Shown here one piece after another: positions 12,523 to 17,792 of a stretch of DNA of 17,792 nucleotides (the first letter of the stretch is position 1; the number at the start of each line of letters is the position of its first letter). The translations under genes and the position numbers were made by a program. The notes under the pieces are model-generated. The model ran no database searches, had not been told where the DNA came from, and was given only the letters and a program-made list of their open reading frames with translations. The DNA is taken from positions 3,057 through 20,848 of the forward strand of contig DIYV01000033.1 in assembly GCA_002429165.1 (NCBI GenBank), read 5' to 3'. Source of the stretch: Gallionella sp. UBA6045 (GTDB lineage Bacteria > Pseudomonadota > Gammaproteobacteria > Burkholderiales > Gallionellaceae).

Positions 12523-14775
12523 TCAATCCTGCCGCACACAGTCCACGCTATACACGCGTTCTCCGTCTTCCTTGTCCGATACCAGACCATGAATGTCGGT
12601 CTCGAAGCCGGGGAATTTCTTGTTGAAGTCGCGCGCGAACTTCAGGTAGTCGACGATTAGCTTGTTGAAACGTTCGCCCGGAATCAGCAGTGGGATGCCC
12701 GGCGGATAAGGCGTCAGCAACACCGCAGTGATACGCCCCTCAAGATCTTCAATAGGCACGCGATCAATCTCGTCGTGCGCCATTTTTGCAAAGGCATATG
12801 AAGGTTTCATCGCGGGCTGCATGTCTGACAGATACATCTCGGTCGTCATTTTCGCGACATTGTGCTTTTTGTAGGCATCATGGATCTGCTGACACAGGTC
12901 GTGCAGGCCGACGCGCTCGTACTGCGGAAACTTGGCCGCAAACTCGGGCAGGATGCGCCACATCGGCTGGTTCTTGTCGTAATCGTCCTTGAACTGCTGC
13001 AACGCAGTCAGCAGCGTATTCCAGCGGCCCTTGGTGATGCCGATGGTGAACATGATGAAGAACGAATACAGCCCGCACTTCTCGACAATGACACCATGTT
13101 CGGCAAGATACTTGGTGACCATCGCGGCGGGCATACCGGTCTCGTCAAAGTTTCCATTGAGGTTCAATCCGGGTGTGATGATGGTCGCCTTGATCGGGTC
13201 TAGCATGTTGAAGCCGGCTGCCAGCTTGCCGAAGCCATGCCATTTTTCGGTCGTCTTCAGCATCCAGTCTTCGCGCGAACCTATGCCTTCTTCTGCAATC
13301 TTCTCCGGCCCCCACACCTTGAACCACCAGTCCTCTCCATACTCTTCGTCCACTTTGCGCATCGCGCGGCGGAAATCCATCGCCTCGGCAATACTTTCTT
13401 CCACCAGCGCGGTGCCGCCGGGCGCCTCCATCATCGCCGCCGCCACGTCGCACGAGGCGATGATGGCATATTGCGGGCTGGTCGAGGTGTGCATCAAATA
13501 GGCTTCGTTGAACACGTGACTATTAAGCTTGCGGTTCTCCGGTTCGCGCACCAGTATCTGCGACGCCTGCGACAGGCCGGCCAGCAATTTGTGCGTGGAC
13601 TGCGTGGCGAAGATCATCGATTCCTTGGCGCGTGGACGACTTTTTCCGATCGCATGCATGTCCTTGTAGAAAGGGTGGAATGCCGCATGCGGCAGCCACG
13701 CTTCATCAAAATGCAGCGTGTCGATCTTGCCGTCCAGCATCTCTTTGAGCATCTCGACGTTGTACACCACGCCATCATAGGTGCTCTGCGTGATGGTCAG
13801 GATGCGCGGTTTTTTGGTCTTGTCCTTGATGAACGGATTCGCATCGATCTTCTTCTGGATATTGGCAGGCTCGAATTCGGATTTCGCGATCGGCCCGATG
13901 ATGCCGTAATGGTTGCGCGTGGGTCGCAGGAACACCGGTACCGCGCCGGTCATCATGATCGCGTGCAAGATGGATTTGTGACAATTGCGGTCCACCACGA
14001 CGATGTCATCCGGCGCAACGGTGGAGTGCCACACGATCTTGTTCGAAGTGGAAGTGCCGTTTGTGACGAAGAACAAATGATCGGCGTTGAATATGCGCGC
14101 CGCATTGCGCTCCGAGGCTGCCACCGGACCGGTGTGATCGAGCAGTTGACCAAGCTCGTCAACCGCATTGCACACGTCGGCACGCAGCATGTTCTCGCCG
14201 AAAAACTGGTGGAACATCTGCCCGACCGGAGACTTCAGGAACGCAACGCCGCCCGAGTGTCCCGGACAATGCCAGGAGTAGGAACCATCCTGCGCGTAGT
14301 GCAGCAAAGCACGGAAGAACGGCGGTGCCAGCGAATCCAGATAGGACTTGGCCTCGCGGATGATGTGGCGCGCGACGAATTCCGGCGTGTCCTCGTGCAT
14401 GTGGATGAAGCCGTGCAATTCGCGCAAAATGTCGTTCGGAATGTGCCGTGAAGTACGCGTCTCACCGTACAGATAAATCGGAATATCGGCATTCTTGAAG
14501 CGTATCTCCTGAACGAAGGCGCGCAAGGTTTTCAGTGCGACCTCGGTTTCCTCCTTGCTGCCCGAACCGAATTCCTCGTCGTCGATCGACAGCAAGAACG
14601 CCGAGGCGCGGCTCTGCTGCTGCGCGAACGAGGTCAGGTCACCATAACTGGTGACACCAAGGATTTCCATTCCCTCTTTTTCTATGGCATCAGCCAAAGC
14701 GCGTATTCCCAGACCGCTGGCGTTCTCGGAACGAAAGTCTTCGTCGATGATGATGATGGGAAAACGAAATTTCAT
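12523..14775 (-). CDS. PLP-dependent Orn/Lys/Arg decarboxylase (AdiA-like)
   Basis: 750 residues, close to E. coli AdiA (about 755). AGGAG lies 7 bases before ATG 14775. An N-terminal receiver-like wing domain (1 to about 130) is followed by the fold-type I PLP domain. Visible there are SWHCPGHSGGVAF, NGTSTSNK (239-246), VVDRNCHKSI, HFDEAW (Asp357, pyridine-nitrogen contact) and ATQSTHK with the PLP lysine at 396. A C-terminal domain includes TPYPPGIPLLIPGE. It decarboxylates a basic amino acid in the cytosol, giving agmatine, cadaverine or putrescine for polyamine supply or acid resistance. The sequence is most like arginine decarboxylases, but lysine or ornithine cannot be excluded. It appears monocistronic, with no adjacent antiporter gene. 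Confidence 0.92.
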   Translation of the reverse strand: MKFRFPIIIIDEDFRSENASGLGIRALADAIEKEGMEILGVTSYGDLTSFAQQQSRASAFLLSIDDEEFGSGSKEETEVALKTLRAFVQEIRFKNADIPIYLYGETRTSRHIPNDILRELHGFIHMHEDTPEFVARHIIREAKSYLDSLAPPFFRALLHYAQDGSYSWHCPGHSGGVAFLKSPVGQMFHQFFGENMLRADVCNAVDELGQLLDHTGPVAASERNAARIFNADHLFFVTNGTSTSNKIVWHSTVAPDDIVVVDRNCHKSILHAIMMTGAVPVFLRPTRNHYGIIGPIAKSEFEPANIQKKIDANPFIKDKTKKPRILTITQSTYDGVVYNVEMLKEMLDGKIDTLHFDEAWLPHAAFHPFYKDMHAIGKSRPRAKESMIFATQSTHKLLAGLSQASQILVREPENRKLNSHVFNEAYLMHTSTSPQYAIIASCDVAAAMMEAPGGTALVEESIAEAMDFRRAMRKVDEEYGEDWWFKVWGPEKIAEEGIGSREDWMLKTTEKWHGFGKLAAGFNMLDPIKATIITPGLNLNGNFDETGMPAAMVTKYLAEHGVIVEKCGLYSFFIMFTIGITKGRWNTLLTALQQFKDDYDKNQPMWRILPEFAAKFPQYERVGLHDLCQQIHDAYKKHNVAKMTTEMYLSDMQPAMKPSYAFAKMAHDEIDRVPIEDLEGRITAVLLTPYPPGIPLLIPGERFNKLIVDYLKFARDFNKKFPGFETDIHGLVSDKEDGERVYSVDCVRQD

Positions 14776-15019
14776 ATCAAGCTCCTAGAAAATGTGCAAT
14801 CGAACATTGATTGTCGCAGGATTGCCACATGATGATACGAGTGGAGTTTCAGTGTAGGCCCATTATCGGCCGCAGGCCAATGTGACGCCGAAGAAGCTAT
14901 AACGGAATTTCACGGCTTGCTCCCGGTTGGGATAACGAATTGGCGCGGATTGTCGCAGATTTCAGCAGTGCTGCAAGTGGGAATTATTGGTGCCGGAAAT
15001 CCAGCCTGCCACAGGCAAG
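14776..15019. other. Intergenic region upstream of the decarboxylase gene
   Basis: This 244-base gap separates the decarboxylase start from the dcd stop and must hold the decarboxylase promoter. The 11-base direct repeat GATTGTCGCAG occurs twice, about 137 bases apart. I see no convincing reading frame, RNA gene or strong promoter. Confidence 0.4.
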
Positions 15020-15021
15020 CT
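15003..15021 (-). terminator. Possible terminator hairpin at the dcd stop
   Basis: AGCCTGCC (15003-15010) pairs with GGCAAGCT (15014-15021) around ACA, with one mismatch. It overlaps the dcd stop codon. On the minus strand only GGATTTCC follows, so a classical T run is missing. Confidence 0.3.
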
Positions 15022-15586
15022 ACATTTTCGGCAGGGTCACGCCAACCTGCCCCTGATACTTGCCGCCACGATCTTTATAAGACGTCTCGCAGACTTCGTC
15101 GCCCTCGAAGAACAGCACCTGCGCCACGCCTTCATTGGCGTAGATCTTGGCTGGCAGCGGAGTGGTGTTGGAAAACTCCAGCGTGACATAGCCCTCCCAC
15201 TCCGGCTCGAACGGCGTGACGTTGACGATGATGCCGCAGCGCGCATAGGTGGACTTGCCCAGGCAGATCGTCAAGACACTGCGCGGGATGCGGAAGTATT
15301 CAACCGTGCGCGCCAACGCGAACGAGTTGGGCGGAATGATGCAGAAATCGGCATTGACCTCGACGAAGGAACTCGGATCGAAGTTCTTCGGATCGACAAT
15401 GGTACTGTTGATATTGGTGAACAGCTTGAACTCATTCGAGCAGCGAATATCGTAACCGTAGCTGGACGTACCATAGGACACGATGCGCTTGCCGTTGACC
15501 TCCTTCACCTGGTTCGGCTCGAACGGTTCGATCATTTTGTGCTGCTCCGCCATGCGGCGTATCCATTTGTCTGACTTGATGCTCAT
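15020..15586 (-). CDS. dcd: dCTP deaminase
   Basis: Deaminates dCTP to dUTP in the cytosol. The dUTP is then hydrolysed to the dUMP that ThyA, encoded elsewhere in this window, converts to dTMP. From ATG 15586 it is 188 residues, the usual length, beginning [17 protein letters not shown] lies about 7 bases upstream. An extension to 15619 lacks family similarity. Family motifs seen are [11 protein letters not shown], the [23 protein letters not shown] core containing the catalytic Glu region, [18 protein letters not shown], and the C-terminal DRGGKYQGQ nucleotide-binding tail. It is divergent from metG across 119 bases. Confidence 0.96.
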   Translation of the reverse strand: MSIKSDKWIRRMAEQHKMIEPFEPNQVKEVNGKRIVSYGTSSYGYDIRCSNEFKLFTNINSTIVDPKNFDPSSFVEVNADFCIIPPNSFALARTVEYFRIPRSVLTICLGKSTYARCGIIVNVTPFEPEWEGYVTLEFSNTTPLPAKIYANEGVAQVLFFEGDEVCETSYKDRGGKYQGQVGVTLPKM

Positions 15587-15633
15587 CGTTAATCCTCTTG
15601 AAAGTGTTTCGTACCGCATTCTGCAAGGGCGCG

Positions 15634-15675
15634 ATTTTAACCAATTCGCCGCTGTCGCGCGCGATTTGCTAAAAT
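15634..15675. promoter_or_regulatory. Back-to-back candidate -10 boxes for dcd and metG
   Basis: TAAAAT occurs on the minus strand at 15639-15634, facing dcd, and on the plus strand at 15670-15675, facing metG. Both are followed by C-rich sequence (ATCGCGCCC and ATCCCCGCC), giving an imperfect inverted symmetry. -35 boxes are poor in both directions, so this is tentative. Confidence 0.3.
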
Positions 15676-15705
15676 CCCCGCCTTGATCGCATTTCGGCTC
15701 TTAAC

Positions 15706-17792
15706 ATGAATCCCCGCAAAATCCTCGTCACCTCCGCCCTGCCCTACGCCAACGGCAGCATCCACCTCGGCCATCTGGTCGAATATATCCAGACCGACAT
15801 CTGGGTGCGTTTCCAGAAGATGCGGGGGAATACCTGCCACTACGTGTGCGCCGACGACACCCACGGCACACCGATCATGCTGCGCGCCGAGAAGGAAGGT
15901 ATCACGCCCGAACAACTGATAGACCGCGTATGGCATGAACACAAGGCGGATTTCGACGGATTCCACGTCGCGTTCGACAACTACGGCAGCACCAACAGTG
16001 CCGAAACCAGGGAATACTCGCAGGACATCTATCGCAAGCTCAAGGCTGCCGGTTTGATCGAGGTGCGTTCCATCGAACAGTTCTACGACCCGGTCAAGAA
16101 CATGTTCCTGCCGGACCGCTTCATCAAGGGGGAATGCCCGAAGTGCCATGCCAAGGACCAGTACGGAGACAACTGCGAAGTCTGCGGTGCCGCCTACGCC
16201 CCCACCGACCTGATAAATGCCTACTCGGCGGTATCCGGCGCGAAACCGGAACTGCGCAATTCCGACCACTACTTCTTCAAGCTTTCAGCCGATACCTGCC
16301 AGCAGTTCCTGCGCGAATGGACACGCAGCGGCGCGTTGCAACCGGAAGCCGCCAACAAGATGCAGGAATGGCTGGGCGCTGAAGGAGAGAACAAACTCAC
16401 CGACTGGGACATCTCGCGCGACGCGCCCTATTTCGGCTTCGAGATACCCGATGCGCCGGGCAAGTATTTCTATGTATGGCTGGACGCGCCGGTCGGCTAC
16501 ATGGGCAGTTTTGCGCAGTTGTGCGAAAAGCTAACCCCTCCCAACCTCCCCCTGTCAGGGGAGGAGTCTCCTGCTCCCTCCCTGACAAGGGAGGGCCGGG
16601 GTGGGTTGCGGTTGTTCGACGAATACTGGAAGCCCGATTCCAAGACTGAGCTGTTTCATTTCATCGGCAAGGATATCCTCTACTTCCACGCGCTGTTCTG
16701 GCCCGCGATGCTGCAGCACGCCGGATTCCGCACCCCGACCCGGTTATGTGCGCACGGCTTCCTGACCGTGAACGGCGAAAAGATGAGCAAGTCGCGCGGG
16801 ACTTTCATCACCGCCGACAGCTATCTCAAGCAGGGACTCAACCCGGAATATCTGCGTTACTACTATGCAGCGAAGCTGAATGGCACGATGGAAGACATCG
16901 ACCTGAGCCTGGAAGATTTTGTGGCAAAGGTAAACTCGGACCTGATCGGCAAGTACATCAACATTGCTGCTAGAAGCGCCCCTTTCATTACTAAACGATT
17001 CAATAGCAAGCTCTGTGCGAAGCTATCACCCTTGGCAAAAGGGATGGTGGAGAGCGTGGCACTAACATATGAAAAGCATATTGCCCGCTCCTATGAAGCA
17101 AGAAATTATAGCGAAGCACTGCGCGCAATCATGTCACTCACCGATGTCGTCAATGTTTATATAGACGAAAATAAACCTTGGGTACTTGCTAAAAACCCAG
17201 ATTCAGACCAGCAACTCCATGAAGTTTGCACTGTTGCCCTCAATCTGTTTTTACAGCTCACAGTATTTCTGAAGCCCGTGCTACCGGTACTCGCCAAACA
17301 GGTTGAACATTTTTTCAATATTGGCGAACAGGACTGGTCGCGTGTTAAAAAAGGTTCTGAACTGCTTGACCATACCATCAACGACTATGCCCACCTAATG
17401 ACCCGCATTGACCAAAAACAAATAGACGCCATGATAGAAGCCAACAAAGAAACCCTTGCTCCGGCAACAGACACCCACTCGCAAACCCGCCACGCCGAAG
17501 CTCAGCAGCATGCCATCGCACCGATTGCCGAGACCATCTCCATCGACGAATTCAGTAAGATCGATCTGCGCGTCGCCAAGATCGTCAATGCCGAGCACGT
17601 AGAGGGTGCGGAAAAATTATTGAAGCTGACGCTGGACATCGGCGAGGATAAACCGCGCACCGTGTTTGCCGGCATCAAGTCGGTTTACGATCCGGAAAAA
17701 CTCAAAGGCCGCATGACGGTGATGGTCGCCAATCTCGCGCCGCGCAAGATGAAGTTCGGCCTGTCGGAGGGCATGGTGCTGGCAGCTTCGGG
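15706..17792 (+). CDS. metG: Methionyl-tRNA synthetase, cut by the right edge; carries an in-frame repeat insertion
   Basis: Charges tRNA-Met with methionine. The frame is open from ATG 15706 to the edge (695 codons seen). Class I signatures are HLGH (HIGH type) near residue 20 and KMSKS before RGTF. The zinc-binding knuckle CPKC...CEVC is present. A C-terminal tRNA-binding OB domain begins at about [18 protein letters not shown] and is incomplete. Between CEK and FDEYW there are 28 residues (276-303), rich in Pro, Gly and Ser, where E. coli has six. These come from a palindromic 75-bp repeat (16533-16607) that keeps the frame. The segment from about 16970 to 17490 has lower GC and rarer codons (ATA, CTA, TTA, AGA) than its flanks, suggesting recombination of the anticodon-binding region. 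No ribosome site is obvious. All signatures are intact, so the enzyme is probably active. Confidence 0.95.
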   Translation, partial: MNPRKILVTSALPYANGSIHLGHLVEYIQTDIWVRFQKMRGNTCHYVCADDTHGTPIMLRAEKEGITPEQLIDRVWHEHKADFDGFHVAFDNYGSTNSAETREYSQDIYRKLKAAGLIEVRSIEQFYDPVKNMFLPDRFIKGECPKCHAKDQYGDNCEVCGAAYAPTDLINAYSAVSGAKPELRNSDHYFFKLSADTCQQFLREWTRSGALQPEAANKMQEWLGAEGENKLTDWDISRDAPYFGFEIPDAPGKYFYVWLDAPVGYMGSFAQLCEKLTPPNLPLSGEESPAPSLTREGRGGLRLFDEYWKPDSKTELFHFIGKDILYFHALFWPAMLQHAGFRTPTRLCAHGFLTVNGEKMSKSRGTFITADSYLKQGLNPEYLRYYYAAKLNGTMEDIDLSLEDFVAKVNSDLIGKYINIAARSAPFITKRFNSKLCAKLSPLAKGMVESVALTYEKHIARSYEARNYSEALRAIMSLTDVVNVYIDENKPWVLAKNPDSDQQLHEVCTVALNLFLQLTVFLKPVLPVLAKQVEHFFNIGEQDWSRVKKGSELLDHTINDYAHLMTRIDQKQIDAMIEANKETLAPATDTHSQTRHAEAQQHAIAPIAETISIDEFSKIDLRVAKIVNAEHVEGAEKLLKLTLDIGEDKPRTVFAGIKSVYDPEKLKGRMTVMVANLAPRKMKFGLSEGMVLAAS
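16533..16607. repeat. 75-bp palindromic repeat element inserted in metG
   Basis: The element contains two hairpins. CCTCCCC pairs with GGGGAGG around CTGTCA, and CCCTCCC pairs with GGGAGGG around TGACAA. The outer ends AACCC and GGGTT are also complementary. It encodes [16 protein letters not shown] sequence, the style of dispersed intergenic GC-rich repeats that occasionally land in genes. Its length is a multiple of three and it has no stop in the metG frame. Confidence 0.7.

Noticed and set aside
13237..14451. 404-codon plus-strand frame antisense to the decarboxylase
   Set aside because: It is a GC-rich shadow of a strongly conserved PLP enzyme and shows Arg/His-rich composition with no family motif.
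16531..16614. Frameshift or broken metG at the insertion
   Set aside because: The frame reads through without a stop and resumes FDEYW exactly in register; downstream KMSKS is intact.

Overview
The window looks like chromosomal DNA of a Gram-negative betaproteobacterium. The housekeeping proteins (ThyA, FolA, Dcd, MetG, an AdiA-like decarboxylase) are proteobacterial in type. A block of very heme-rich cytochromes beside an outer-membrane barrel suggests a metal-oxidising or metal-reducing lineage such as the Gallionellaceae/Nitrosomonadales. That placement is inference; no rRNA or other marker gene is present.

Layout. 1-725 (-) is the start of an M17-type aminopeptidase cut by the window edge. 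787-2099 (+) is an overlapping thyA-folA thymidylate/folate pair. 2146-3997 (-) is an overlapping pair: a DUF6502-type putative regulator, then an exported FecR-domain protein. 3998-4200 is a regulatory region with two 17-bp palindromes, one filling the spacer of a plausible promoter that faces a small broken reading frame at 4201-4431. 4438-10858 (-) is the accessory core: a 704-residue outer-membrane protein (AMIN-like region + TPR + beta-barrel), a 15-heme cytochrome c built from 141-bp tandem repeats, a 24-heme cytochrome c built from seven triheme modules, and a five-helix diheme cytochrome b. 11129-12478 (+), divergent from the cytochrome b gene, encodes a membrane-anchored ferredoxin-flavoprotein. 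12523-14775 (-) is a PLP-dependent amino-acid decarboxylase, 15020-15586 (-) is dcd, and 15706-17792 (+) is metG, cut by the right edge.

How the parts may work together (inference). The cytochrome b has two transmembrane H-x13-H histidine pairs, the pattern of diheme cytochrome b, and could exchange electrons with quinone. The 24-heme and 15-heme proteins (39 c-hemes together) could carry electrons through the periplasm, and the barrel could let a cytochrome reach the outer surface. This is the logic of porin-cytochrome conduits for extracellular iron, but built from proteins other than the decaheme MtrA/MtoA plus MtrB/MtoB pair. The same operator-like motif, TGTGT-N7-ACACA, lies upstream of the DUF6502/FecR pair and upstream of the 15-heme/barrel operon, so the DUF6502 protein is a candidate regulator of the conduit.

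Other notable items are a 75-bp repeat-derived, in-frame insertion in metG, a low-GC mosaic segment in the same gene, two ferredoxin motifs in the flavoprotein that each lack the usual second cysteine, and a near-perfect recent duplication inside the 15-heme gene. No tRNA, rRNA, CRISPR array or insertion sequence was found. No gene-free stretch exceeds 300 bases.
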